Source: Deinococcus sp. QL22 (GTDB lineage Bacteria; Deinococcota; Deinococci; Deinococcales; Deinococcaceae). Taken from it: a DNA stretch of 64,000 bases. The stretch's first letter is position 1. Each line of letters begins with the position of its first letter. Shown here piece after piece: positions 35,241 through 43,256 of this stretch. The translations under genes were made by a program, and so were the position numbers. The notes under the pieces are model-generated. The model did not search any database and was not told the origin of the DNA. It worked only from the letters and a program-made list of their open reading frames with translations. Location: assembly GCF_023370075.1 (NCBI RefSeq), contig NZ_CP097150.1:496001-560000 (forward strand), read 5' to 3'.

Positions 35241-35507
35241 ATGACGATTCCCGTACCTGTGAGTGACCACACCGCCGAAAAGACCAAAATCCTCAATCGC
35301 CTGCGCCGTCTGGAGGGGCAGGTTCGGGGATTGCAGAAGATGGTGGAGGACGAGAAGAACTGTGTGGAAGTGATGACGCTTTACGCCAGCGTGCGAAGTG
35401 CACTGGAATCTACTGGGGACGTGATTCTGGAAACCTATGTGGCGCAGTGTCAGGCCCGGGGAGAGGAGCCTGCCAACCTGGTGAGGTTGCTCAAATTGGC
35501 CCGGTAA
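35241..35507 (+). CDS. cstR: CsoR/FrmR-family persulfide sensor, CstR-like
   Basis: An 88-residue all-helical repressor of the CsoR/RcnR family (ILNRLRRLEGQVRGLQKMVE). Cys41 and Cys70 are kept, but the His expected four residues before the second Cys in copper-sensing CsoR is Tyr66. Loss of that ligand is the mark of CstR, which forms inter-subunit sulfur bridges with persulfides. With the persulfide dioxygenase operon divergent, this is a convincing sulfide-responsive repressor. Leaderless start. Confidence 0.88.
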   Translation: MTIPVPVSDHTAEKTKILNRLRRLEGQVRGLQKMVEDEKNCVEVMTLYASVRSALESTGDVILETYVAQCQARGEEPANLVRLLKLAR

Positions 35508-35526
35508 GGCTGGCGAGAACTGGGTC

Positions 35527-35739
35527 ATGAGTCTGCCTGTGGATCCCCACGAACTGGAACAGGTCAGGGCAGAGCGTCAACGGAAAGCCAGGCGAGCGGA
35601 ACAGCACTTGGCAGTCCTGCTGGCCGCAGGCAGTCTCAGCCGGAGCCAGCAGCAGGCGGTGATTGAAGTGACGGAGCTGAACAGCAAATTGAGGTATCTG
35701 CGGACTCACCTGGCGGCTGAGCTCGGCCTCTCGCCGTAG
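35527..35739 (+). CDS. Small helical hypothetical protein
   Basis: Seventy residues, highly charged and helical (ELEQVRAERQRKARRAEQHL), a likely coiled coil. It starts 19 bases after the CstR gene in the same direction, so it may be co-transcribed and linked to persulfide response. There is no ribosome site. Function unknown. Confidence 0.5.
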   Translation: MSLPVDPHELEQVRAERQRKARRAEQHLAVLLAAGSLSRSQQQAVIEVTELNSKLRYLRTHLAAELGLSP

Positions 35740-35942
35740 TCCCCTTGTCCCAGATTTGACTGCAAGCGTTCCTGAGAGTGTGCAGTTGGAGGAGTACTTC
35801 GTTGGCCTACGGCTGAACCGTGACCTGAGTCCACCGCAGTCCCCGCTATCCACATCACCTCTCTGTTAAGCAATCTGCACAGCGTCTCCTCCTTCACGAT
35901 AGACAGCACACTCTCTTAAATGATGGGCGCATAGTAGGAGGG
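35740..35942. other. Intergenic region, nothing recognised
   Basis: No supported gene was seen in this interval. TAGGAGGG immediately before ATG 35943 is the ribosome site of the next gene. Confidence 0.4.
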
Positions 35943-36359
35943 ATGCCTGAAATGATTGCCAACATTCGCCGCCTATTTTGGATTCTCCTTGGTGGCTTGT
36001 TTGTTGGGCTCGGGATTTTAGGGGCCGTGTTACCACTGCTGCCGTCCACCGTGTTCCTGGTGCTGGCCGCTGGATGCTTCTCAAAAAGCTCGCCGCGTCT
36101 TCACACCTGGTTGCTCCGCCTGCCCTACGCTGGACCATTGGTTCGGGATTTCCAGGCAGGGCTCGGCATGCCGCTCGGAGCCAAGTGGATGGCTGTTGGC
36201 ATGATCGTCCTGGCGACGGGGGTCAGCGGCTGGCGCTTCATTCCGGTCTGGTGGGGTCAGCTTGCCTGGGCGCTCATAGGAATGGCCGGAATCCTCTTCA
36301 TTCTCTTCTGCGTTCCCACACGCCTTACGCTTTCTCAGGCCAAATCGAACAGTGCCTGA
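35943..36359 (+). CDS. YbaN family (DUF454) inner membrane protein
   Basis: A 138-residue protein with three or four helices and the family hallmark GVVGAVLPLLPSTVFLVLAA-like segment (GILGAVLPLLPSTVFLVLAA here) followed by FSKSSPRLHTWLL. Function is unknown in all members. A GGAGGG ribosome site precedes the ATG. A hairpin overlaps its stop codon. Confidence 0.9.
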   Translation: MPEMIANIRRLFWILLGGLFVGLGILGAVLPLLPSTVFLVLAAGCFSKSSPRLHTWLLRLPYAGPLVRDFQAGLGMPLGAKWMAVGMIVLATGVSGWRFIPVWWGQLAWALIGMAGILFILFCVPTRLTLSQAKSNSA

Positions 36360-36378
36360 CTTCCGTAGAGTCAGGCAC
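36352..36378 (+). terminator. Hairpin at the stop of the YbaN gene
   Basis: GTGCCTGAC and GTCAGGCAC, nine bases perfect, with a 9-base loop; the left arm contains the stop codon. No T-run follows. Confidence 0.5.
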
Positions 36379-36590
36379 CAGTAGGAAAGGGCGTTCGATA
36401 GGTTTGCTCTTGAGCTTCACAGCGGTTGCGGTGTGCCCACCCGTGGCCAGGCCTGCCACAGCCAGAGCAGCAACAGACCAAGAACGCCCGCACTGAGCAG
36501 GGAGGGGGCGGCGGGACTGACCTGCTGGTGAGGGTCAGTTCGGGATGGCCGCGTACCGTGGCAGAAGCGGTCTTCGCGGAGAACCTCAGC
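36379..36590. other. Spacer with a possible membrane-helix scrap
   Basis: The minus strand, in frame after the stop of the next gene, encodes LLSAGVLGLLLLWLWQAWP and then a stop, a plausible C-terminal membrane anchor without a start codon. It may be the tail of a lost gene. Confidence 0.3.
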
Positions 36591-36986
36591 TTACGCAGCT
36601 CCTGGAGTCAGGGGGCGGGTTCGGGCCATGCGCCCAGCAATGATTTCTGAGAGGGCGATGGCGCCGAGGCCCAGCAGCAGGTGGATCACCTCGATGATCC
36701 AGTGCCCGTCCCCGGGCAAGAGCCGTCCTTGCAGGCTGCCCACAGCCGGCACAGCCAGACCCCACAGCAGGGCCAGTACCAGCAGACTTGGAGACACACG
36801 CTGACCGAATCCCAGGACAGCCATCAGCAGGAGGGCGGCAGAGATGAGAAATCCAAGGCCCTGATGGATGCTGAGCAGATCGTACCCAGTGCCGTTCCAG
36901 AGGGCCAGGCCCAGGCCTAAGGCGACGAGGCCAGCGATACGGATCATCCAGCGAAGCACGTGGACGATATTGTTCATAAGAACCAC
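36591..36986 (-). CDS. Hypothetical four-helix membrane protein
   Basis: A 131-residue membrane protein with helices in IAGLVALGLGLALW, GLGFLISAALLLMAVLGF, LLVLALLWGLAVPAVGSL and VIHLLLGLGAIALSEIIAG. No family is named with certainty. It lies upstream of the ABC exporter genes in opposite order (it reads away from them on the same strand), 60 bases downstream of the ATPase gene, so it is the last gene of that operon. Confidence 0.7.
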   Translation of the reverse strand: MVLMNNIVHVLRWMIRIAGLVALGLGLALWNGTGYDLLSIHQGLGFLISAALLLMAVLGFGQRVSPSLLVLALLWGLAVPAVGSLQGRLLPGDGHWIIEVIHLLLGLGAIALSEIIAGRMARTRPLTPGAA

Positions 36987-37046
36987 CTGTTCTGAATGCG
37001 GAGGTGTGACGGGGGTCTACAAAGCCGGGGAAGGGATGTGGCGCTC

Positions 37047-37766
37047 TTACTCGCGCAGTTGGCCGTCGACGATGCTCACCACGCGGTCGCAGAGATCAAG
37101 CACCCGCTCATCGTGCGTGACCATCACGGCGGCCTTGCCCCGTTCATGCACCTGCTGCGCAAGCAGCTCGACCACCTCGCGGCCACGGACACTGTCCAGG
37201 CTGGCCGTGGGTTCGTCAGCGAGGATTAGTTGCGGATCGTTCATCAAGGCGCGGGCGATGGCCACGCGCTGGCGCTGTCCACCGCTCAAGGCGTCCGGGA
37301 AGTGACGGGCACGCTCCCACAGACCCAGCAGCTTCAGCAGGTCATCGGCCTGCTGTTGGACATCGGGACCTCCAAGGCCCGCGAGATGCGGTACCAGCGT
37401 CAGTTGCTCGCGAACATTCAGGTACGGGATCAGGTTGCTGCTCTGAAGCACGAAGCCGAGGTGCTTCAGCCGGAAGGCAGCCAGGGCGCCCTGGGGGAGT
37501 GCTGTCACCTCCTGACCGGCAATGGTGACCTGCCCGGTGGTAGGGCGCAGCAGCGCGCCCGCGACGGACAGGAAGGTGCTCTTGCCGCTGCCACTGGGAC
37601 CGTTCACGGCGACCAACTCGCCAGGCCGGACATTCAGGGTGACGGGATGCAGAGCAGTGATGGTGCCGTCGCCGTCGCCATACGTCTTGCTGACATTGAG
37701 CAGAGACAAGATGGGCGCGGTGAGGGGAGTGGAGGTGAAGCGGGGGTGTTCAAGGGTCGCAGTCAT
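37047..37766 (-). CDS. ABC transporter ATP-binding protein (MacB/LolD type)
   Basis: A 239-residue ATPase with Walker A GPSGSGKST (56-64), signature LSGGQ (160-164), Walker B LILADE (180-185) and a switch His near VMVTHDE. It powers the adjacent FtsX-fold permease. Families of this type export peptides, lipoproteins or antibiotics. It lies 39 bases after the permease gene and is part of a PadR-controlled operon. Confidence 0.93.
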   Translation of the reverse strand: MTATLEHPRFTSTPLTAPILSLLNVSKTYGDGDGTITALHPVTLNVRPGELVAVNGPSGSGKSTFLSVAGALLRPTTGQVTIAGQEVTALPQGALAAFRLKHLGFVLQSSNLIPYLNVREQLTLVPHLAGLGGPDVQQQADDLLKLLGLWERARHFPDALSGGQRQRVAIARALMNDPQLILADEPTASLDSVRGREVVELLAQQVHERGKAAVMVTHDERVLDLCDRVVSIVDGQLRE

Positions 37767-37805
37767 TTCAAGCTCCTGGGGACAAGTGGAAATACATGGG
37801 GAGGT

Positions 37806-38882
37806 TTAGGCGATGGTGCCGATAGCGATCAGCGGATCGACCTGGGCGATGCTGCGCAGGCTGAGAAGGCTGCTGAGGGCTGCGACGCCAATGAGCAGGA
37901 CTGAGGCGGCAAGCAGGGTGGCAGGTGTCAGGGCGAAGGGAATGCCCGCCGGAAGTACAGTCACAATACCCAGGGTGATCACAGCGGCTAAGGCGACGGC
38001 CACAGTAGTCAGCAGCAGCATCTGCGTGACGAGGCTGCCCGCCAGCGTCCGGGTGCTGGCCCCGATGGCTTTGAGGAGGCCAAACTGCGGAGTCTTCTGG
38101 AGCGTCAGGACGTAGAAGAAGACGGCCATCACGAACGCGGCGACGACGACCAGGAAGACCTGAATCATGGTCAAGCTGCCCTGCTCTTCTTTGTACCCGG
38201 GCAAGACCTGGAGGGCTTGGGCGCGGGTCTGGAGACCGAGACCTTCCAAGGTGCCGATCGGTTTGGCTGCCGCGTCATCCGCCTTGAGGGCCACGGCACT
38301 GACGTTGCCCCGGGTGCGGGGATGGAGCGCCTGCCAGCGGTCGAGGGTCATGAACACGACCGGCTGATGGTTCAACCGGGCGGCCTCGGTAAAGCCAATC
38401 ACCCGAACAGTCTCGCCCCCCGGCTTGAGGGTCAGGGTGTCGCCCAGCGTCACGCCGTCCTCCTGGAAAGAGACGTCCACCACTGCCCCTGTCGTGTTCG
38501 TGCTCAGCGCCTGTCCCCCGGTGATCTCCGGGGCCATGAAGCTGCTGGGCTCGACGCCGAGCAGCACGCCGCTGAGCTGCTTGTCCCCATTGCTGAGGCT
38601 GGCAAAGCTCTGCGCGAGCGGCGTGGCGTTCTGGCCTACCACGTCCTGAACACGCTGCACATCAGCCGGGCTGAGGAAGGATTGAGTGAAGACCCCCTTG
38701 GCGTCCTCGGTGGTGACGAAGTGGGTGGCGGGCGTCTGGATCAAGAGCGCTGCACTGTCTTGGGCGAGGCCACGGGTCAGGCCGGTGATCATAAAGACCA
38801 TAAAGGCGATCAGGGCAACGATGCCGCCGAGCAGCAGGGAGCGGAAGCGGTAGTGCTGAAGTTCGCGTAAAGCGAGGAACAT
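37806..38882 (-). CDS. ABC transporter permease (MacB/FtsX fold)
   Basis: A 358-residue permease: one N-terminal helix (LLLGGIVALIAFMVFMITGL), a large extracytoplasmic domain at about 45-230 and three C-terminal helices beginning MIQVFLVVVAAFVMAVFFYV. This is the MacB-like mechanotransmission layout. It is the first gene of the operon divergent from the PadR gene, whose operators cover its promoter. Confidence 0.92.
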   Translation of the reverse strand: MFLALRELQHYRFRSLLLGGIVALIAFMVFMITGLTRGLAQDSAALLIQTPATHFVTTEDAKGVFTQSFLSPADVQRVQDVVGQNATPLAQSFASLSNGDKQLSGVLLGVEPSSFMAPEITGGQALSTNTTGAVVDVSFQEDGVTLGDTLTLKPGGETVRVIGFTEAARLNHQPVVFMTLDRWQALHPRTRGNVSAVALKADDAAAKPIGTLEGLGLQTRAQALQVLPGYKEEQGSLTMIQVFLVVVAAFVMAVFFYVLTLQKTPQFGLLKAIGASTRTLAGSLVTQMLLLTTVAVALAAVITLGIVTVLPAGIPFALTPATLLAASVLLIGVAALSSLLSLRSIAQVDPLIAIGTIA

Positions 38883-38924
38883 AGATTCTCCTTGAGCCGT
38901 GGGGCTCTAAAGTCAGCTTCGGAA

Positions 38925-38995
38925 TAGTCAGGCGCTGACTACTCATGTACAGACCTTACTGTGCGTTGTCGCAATAGTCAACAGTGGACTATTCT
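38925..38995. promoter_or_regulatory. Divergent PadR promoter with two palindromic sites
   Basis: TAGTCA-5-TGACTA lies at 38925-38941. AATAGTC and GACTATT lie at 38973-38979 and 38987-38993 around a 7-base spacer. The second overlaps TATTCT (38990-38995), the -10 of the PadR gene, six bases before its ATG. Two like sites, one per promoter, suggest that PadR represses both itself and the exporter. Confidence 0.7.
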
Positions 38996-39001
38996 GGGGA
39001 C

Positions 39002-39556
39002 ATGCATCCTGACCCGAATACCCTGCTGCTGCTCGGCCTGCTCAAGGGCCAGCGCCAGCACGGCTATCAACTCAACGACTTCATCGAGCGCAACCTGGCC
39101 CGCTTCACCACCCTGAAAAAAGCCTCAGCGTACGCGGCCCTTGACCGTCTGGAAAAGAGTGGCCTGATCGAGGCACACAGCGAGCAGGCCGGCAACCGGC
39201 CGACCCGCAAGGTCTACGCCCTGACGCCCCAGGGAGAACAGCAGTTCCTGGCCCTCCTGCGCGCCCATCTCGCGCGTCCTGAACCCGTCGCCTTTTACGG
39301 CGACCTGGGCCTGATGTTTCTGAATCAGCTTCCAAGGGACGAGGCGTTGGGGCTGCTCACCGAACGGGCCCAAGCTGTGGACGAGCAGATCGCCTCTCTG
39401 GAACGGGTTCCTACCCACGATGGCGCACTCGGGGCGGGTCTATTCGGGGTGGACTTGGCCGTCTCCCGCCAATTGGCGTTGCTGCGTGCTGACCGGAACT
39501 GGCTCGGCGTGACCCTGGGCACGTTGGGCGGACAGCAGGCCACGCTCATGGGGTAA
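39002..39556 (+). CDS. PadR-family regulator
   Basis: About 184 residues. The N-terminal winged helix is clear (LLLGLLKGQRQHGYQLNDFI, KKASAYAALDRLEKSGLIEA), and the C-terminal dimerisation helices are of the long vinculin-like type. ATG 39002 is preferred to 38984 because TATTCT lies six bases upstream. Divergent from the MacB-like exporter, so probably its drug- or envelope-stress-responsive repressor. Confidence 0.9.
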   Translation: MHPDPNTLLLLGLLKGQRQHGYQLNDFIERNLARFTTLKKASAYAALDRLEKSGLIEAHSEQAGNRPTRKVYALTPQGEQQFLALLRAHLARPEPVAFYGDLGLMFLNQLPRDEALGLLTERAQAVDEQIASLERVPTHDGALGAGLFGVDLAVSRQLALLRADRNWLGVTLGTLGGQQATLMG

Positions 39557-39715
39557 AACTGCAAGTGCGTGTCCAGTCATGTCCAGTTGTTCCTGGCTGA
39601 TACTGAACAGGCGAATGTCGGCCTGGGCAAGTTCAGGGAAGCTGAGGATGTCGCTCCGCAGGTTTTGAGTGAAGACGGGCTGCCCGCACCGACGAGGTCG
39701 ATTTTCGGGTTTTTT
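39557..39715. other. Non-coding stretch
   Basis: Frames here show no known family. It separates PadR from an IS6 relic. Confidence 0.35.
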
Positions 39716-39968
39716 TATGAGCCAGTGTCGGACACCATCGGCGCTCGTACACACCTCATCCAGGTTCCCGCTGGCGTAGTTCCTCTGCGAGGAGCGCGCT
39801 CAATGTGATACACCATTCGCGCAAGGTTTCATGGCTGACCTCAATGCCGCGCTGATGGAGCACTTCTTGCACGTCACGATAACTCAGAGCAAAGCGATGA
39901 TAAAGCCAAACGGCGTGCTGAATAACGGCCATGGGGAACCGGTGGCGGTAGGGTTTGGCGGCAGTCAC
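39716..39968 (-). pseudogene. IS6-family transposase, N-terminal remnant
   Basis: The minus strand reads KPYRHRFPMAVIQHAVWLYH, then FALSYRDVQEVLHQRGIEVS and HETLREWC, the start of an IS6 transposase. After a frame change LDEVCTSADGVRHWL, the first catalytic region, appears near 39716-39760. Nothing beyond it remains. A sequence typical of the IS6 end (CTATCTCGATCCAGTTAAGG) follows at 39979. Confidence 0.82.
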
Positions 39969-40125
39969 GGGTAGTCTCAGCCTATCTCGATCCAGTTAAG
40001 GCAAATAACCGCCTGAAGAGCATTCCCGTATCGCCACACGCCGATGTCGACTGGCCCCAGATGAAAGCCCACCTCAGGATGTGGCCAGACCACGGCCCCA
40101 CACGGTGACCAGTTGCCCGCAACAT
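39969..40125. other. IS6 end and spacer
   Basis: Contains the IS6 outer sequence near 39979-39998, then unassigned sequence up to the flavoprotein promoter. Confidence 0.4.
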
Positions 40126-40148
40126 ATGAGCGTCTGCTCATGTATTCT
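40126..40148 (+). promoter_or_regulatory. Leaderless promoter with palindromic operator
   Basis: ATGAGC-GTCT-GCTCAT at 40126-40141 is a perfect 6-4-6 palindrome directly before TATTCT (40143-40148), the -10, which is six bases from ATG 40155. A repressor here would block transcription. The pattern resembles ArsR-type sites. Confidence 0.6.
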
Positions 40149-40154
40149 GTGAAC

Positions 40155-41318
40155 ATGCCCTCCTCTCCGACCGGCCAGCCCCCCGTCCACCGCCCTCACG
40201 CCGTTTGGAACGACGTCACTGTGATTGGAGGCGGGCAAGCCGGCTTGGCCATGGGGCAGGCCTTGCAGACCACCGGACTGACGTTCCAAATCCTTGAGGC
40301 CCATTCACGGGTGGGAGACGCGTGGCGTCAGCGGTACGACTCTTTGGTGCTGTTTACTTCTGCCCGCCGCAGCGCCTTGCCGGGCCTGCCCTTTCCCGGT
40401 GATCCAGAACGGTACCCCACTAAAGATGAGGTGGCTGATTATTTGGAGGGGTATGCCCAGCAGTTCGCGTTGCCGGTTCACTTCAACATGCCCGTCACTC
40501 AGGTTCGCCCCGTGGCCGGCGGCTTCGAGCTGCAGACCCCCCATGGCCTGCAGTTCACCCGCACGGTGGTCGTCGCCAGCGGGCCGTTTCAGACCCCCCA
40601 CGTTCCCCCCTTTGCCTCCCAACTCTCGCCAGAGGTCGTGCAGCTGCACAGCAGCGCCTACCGGAATCCAGCCCAGTTGCCCCCTGGACGCGTGATGGTT
40701 GTGGGTGGCGGCAACTCGGGTGCCCAAATTGCGGTGGAGTTGACCCGCACCCACCAGGTGAGTGTGGCGCTGGGTCACGCCCCCTTCACGCTCCCGCAAC
40801 GCGTGTTGGGGCGAGATCTCTTCGATGTGCTTGAGCGTCTGAAGCTTTTGAACGTTCCCTCGGCTTCCCGCCTGGGCCGGTTCTTGCGGGCACGGGACCC
40901 TGTCATCGGTACTTCCCTCCGCGCTGAAGCACGGGCAAGCCGAGTGCGGCTGCTCCGCCGAGTGATCAAGGCGGAGGGAAGGCAGCTGTACACCGACCGG
41001 GGTGAAGCCCACCTGGTGGACGCCGTCGTCTGGGCCACCGGATTTCGTCCAGACTCCGCTTGGCTCCCCCCCGAAATCACGGACAGTCAGGGCCGGCCCC
41101 AACACCTGGAGGGCGTATCCCCACTGCCCGGGCTGATGTTTTTAGGCCTGTCTTGGCAGCGTTCACGTGCCTCGGCCCTGCTGGGCGGTGTAGGAAACGA
41201 CGCCGCTGTACTGGCTGGGCAGCTGGTGGACGTGTGTGCCAAAGAATCTGAAGTTCCCTCTGCAGCTGGGTCAGCTGACTCAGCCGCACCCTGCTCACCT
41301 CGACCAAACAGGCTGTGA
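40155..41318 (+). CDS. FAD/NADPH-dependent monooxygenase-type flavoprotein (ArsO-like)
   Basis: A 387-residue two-dinucleotide flavoprotein: FAD motif TVIGGGQAGLAMGQAL near the N-terminus and NADPH motif MVVGGGNSGAQIAVEL in the middle, then ATGFRPD. The architecture matches flavin monooxygenase-like oxidoreductases found in arsenic and metal operons (ArsO) and in organosulfur metabolism. No ars genes are adjacent, so function is not fixed. The frame is open further upstream, but the leaderless -10 and operator fix the start at 40155. Confidence 0.85.
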   Translation: MPSSPTGQPPVHRPHAVWNDVTVIGGGQAGLAMGQALQTTGLTFQILEAHSRVGDAWRQRYDSLVLFTSARRSALPGLPFPGDPERYPTKDEVADYLEGYAQQFALPVHFNMPVTQVRPVAGGFELQTPHGLQFTRTVVVASGPFQTPHVPPFASQLSPEVVQLHSSAYRNPAQLPPGRVMVVGGGNSGAQIAVELTRTHQVSVALGHAPFTLPQRVLGRDLFDVLERLKLLNVPSASRLGRFLRARDPVIGTSLRAEARASRVRLLRRVIKAEGRQLYTDRGEAHLVDAVVWATGFRPDSAWLPPEITDSQGRPQHLEGVSPLPGLMFLGLSWQRSRASALLGGVGNDAAVLAGQLVDVCAKESEVPSAAGSADSAAPCSPRPNRL

Positions 41319-41398
41319 ACTCCAGCAGGGCTACACTGACGGAGAAGCCGTCGAGCGGGGAGGAGCCACAGGGTGTGCTGCGCCGAGCTGCGAGATCA

Positions 41399-41569
41399 CA
41401 GAAGGGTCTGCAGCATTTGCAGGAGCTGCGCCTCACTGAGAAGGCCACGCCGGATCCCCCGAATGGTTCCAGTGCGGTCAATGAAGACCGTCGTGGGAAG
41501 GAAAGAGGCCCCGTACTGTTCGGCCAATGCCCGGTGCGGCACGGCGCCAGTCAAGACGGAAAAATCAAA
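41399..41569 (-). pseudogene. Thioredoxin-like (TlpA/ResA) C-terminal fragment
   Basis: About 57 residues, ending LLSEAQLLQMLQTLL, include the cis-Pro loop and strand YGASFLPTTVFIDRTGTIRG of a TlpA-type thioredoxin. The CxxC half is missing. It is fused in frame to unrelated debris upstream (IS6 antisense and an EamA fragment), which makes a long but meaningless open frame to 41977. Confidence 0.75.
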
Positions 41570-41576
41570 CTGCGCC

Positions 41577-41708
41577 AAGCCCCACCGCCACCGGTTCAGG
41601 GTGCCCATCATCGGAGACGCAGTTTGGCTAGACCATCGCTTTCCGCTCAGCGACCGGAATGTCCGAGAGTTGCTCCCCCAACGCGGCATCCACGTCACCG
41701 CGGTAAGG
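41577..41708 (+). pseudogene. IS6-family transposase scrap
   Basis: The plus strand reads KPHRHRFRVPIIGDAVWLDH, then FPLSDRNVRELLPQRGIHV, the N-terminal part of an IS6 transposase with several substitutions. It lies between the thioredoxin and EamA fragments, on the strand opposite to them. Confidence 0.75.
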
Positions 41709-41714
41709 CGCGGT

Positions 41715-41870
41715 GTCAGCGCGTTCAGCATCGTGGCCAGGGAGATCCCCAGTTGCGGGGTCGCAAAGGCAACCAGCACAAAAGGCACGGCGGCATTCAG
41801 AGCGCCCAGAATCAGAAACACTCGCCAACGGGAACGGAAAGCGGTAGGTGTTCCAGTCAGGATGTCCTGA
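41715..41870 (-). pseudogene. EamA/DMT transporter fragment
   Basis: The minus strand encodes WRVFLILGALNAAVPFVLVA, then LGISLATMLNALTP, two helices of an EamA permease ending at the conserved Asn-x-x-x-P. The rest is missing. Confidence 0.7.
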
Positions 41871-41939
41871 ATCAACCTGGCGGTGGGACATCCCCTCCCC
41901 GGATGATCCCGGTGGGCCGCCGACAGGTAGGTCTCGATG

Positions 41940-42239
41940 AAGTGGCGCCTGCTGAGTGGGTATATTCGGTAGGACAATTTTTCCGGCTTTGATGAGTTCT
42001 TTCAGAACCACCAGACTATCCTGCTTGTGCTATGCCATAAATAGAATCATCTTTTGGCTGGAAAAGCACGGGAGAACAACGCCCTGGAGGATACGGAGCA
42101 GCATGCTGACCATTCGCTTCGGTGATGCGCCGATCATCACGAGCGTTCCCCTGCTCTCCAGGGCGCGCCTGCATTCCGACAGCGACCGCGTGCCGACGCA
42201 ATTACGAATCAAGTCGTACCGCTGCTCATCTCGCGTGTA
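41940..42239 (-). pseudogene. Zinc-type alcohol dehydrogenase fragment
   Basis: The minus strand encodes YDLIRNCVGTRSLSECRRAL, ESRGTLVMIGASPK and then, past a TAG, VVLKELIKAGKIV, the C-terminal half of an NAD(P)-dependent quinone-oxidoreductase-type dehydrogenase. The catalytic N-terminal half is absent. Confidence 0.75.
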
Positions 42240-42255
42240 GGGTGTAGGTCCAGAT

Positions 42256-43152
42256 TTAGGTTCGGTGCCCTTCAGCGCTCTGGTGGGTTGCTGGCGACGG
42301 CTTATGCGCGGTGAGGGCCGCCCCGCCACTGGCCAGCATGACGAGCACGACGGCCATCCACCCGCTGAGCGACAGCACCTCCTGAAGGAAAATCACTCCA
42401 CACAGCGCGGCCACCGCAGGCTCCAAGCTCAGCAGCACACTGAAGGTTCGGGAAGGCAGGGTGCGGAGCGCGACCAGCTCCAACGTGAACGGCACCGCAC
42501 TCGACAACACTGCCAAAGCGGTGCCAGCAGCCAGGAGCGTTGGCGTGACGTGGCCCAGGTCACCGGAGAGCAGCACAAACGGCGCTACCGTCAGCGTGGC
42601 GATGACCATGCCGGCCGCCACACCGGCACCGCTAGACAAGACCTGGGATACTCGTCTGCCCAGGACGACATAGGCGGCCCAACAGGCGCCCGCCAGCAGG
42701 GCGAGCAGCATCCCAAGACTATCCGTGCCTCCGCCAGTCCAGGGCGTGATCATCGCCACTCCGACACCCGCCAGCACCACCCACACCACATCCAGAGCCC
42801 GGCGCGATCCAGACACCGCCAGCAGCAGTGGTCCGACAAATTCCAGGGTGACCGCCAGGCCCAGAGGGATGCGCGCCAGAGCCAGGTAGAACAGCAAGTT
42901 CATTGCGCCCAGAACAAGGCCGTACGGCAGCACCGCTTGCCACTGTGCCCGTGTGAAGTGCCGCAGGGCCGGCCGAAAGACCAGCAGCAGGATGAGTGCT
43001 GAAATCCCAATTCGCATGCCGGTGGTGCCGACCGCTCCGACCAGTGGGAAGATGCCTTTCGCGATGGCGGCTCCGCCCTGCACGCTGAGGACGGACAGCA
43101 ACAGTGCGGGTACGGCCGGTATGGAGGAACGGGGGGTGGTCAGAGCTGTCAT
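42256..43152 (-). CDS. EamA-family exporter, RhtA-like
   Basis: A 298-residue, ten-helix permease with two EamA repeats (helices from ALLLSVLSVQGGAAIAKGIF and LLALLAGACWAAYVVLGRRV). It is closest in style to RhtA threonine/homoserine exporters (GLAVTLEFVGPLLLA, LVALRTLPSRTFSVLLSLEP). It is divergent from a LysR regulator 104 bases away, which probably controls it. It likely exports an amino acid or small metabolite. Confidence 0.9.
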   Translation of the reverse strand: MTALTTPRSSIPAVPALLLSVLSVQGGAAIAKGIFPLVGAVGTTGMRIGISALILLLVFRPALRHFTRAQWQAVLPYGLVLGAMNLLFYLALARIPLGLAVTLEFVGPLLLAVSGSRRALDVVWVVLAGVGVAMITPWTGGGTDSLGMLLALLAGACWAAYVVLGRRVSQVLSSGAGVAAGMVIATLTVAPFVLLSGDLGHVTPTLLAAGTALAVLSSAVPFTLELVALRTLPSRTFSVLLSLEPAVAALCGVIFLQEVLSLSGWMAVVLVMLASGGAALTAHKPSPATHQSAEGHRT

Positions 43153-43256
43153 GACGCCCAGTGTGGGAGCGTCGCCTGACCTTGCCTACCGGGCCGCAAC
43201 CTCTGCCTGAATGGCCAGTCATCGGAAGTTCCGGGGACGCAGGAGTACAGTAAGGC

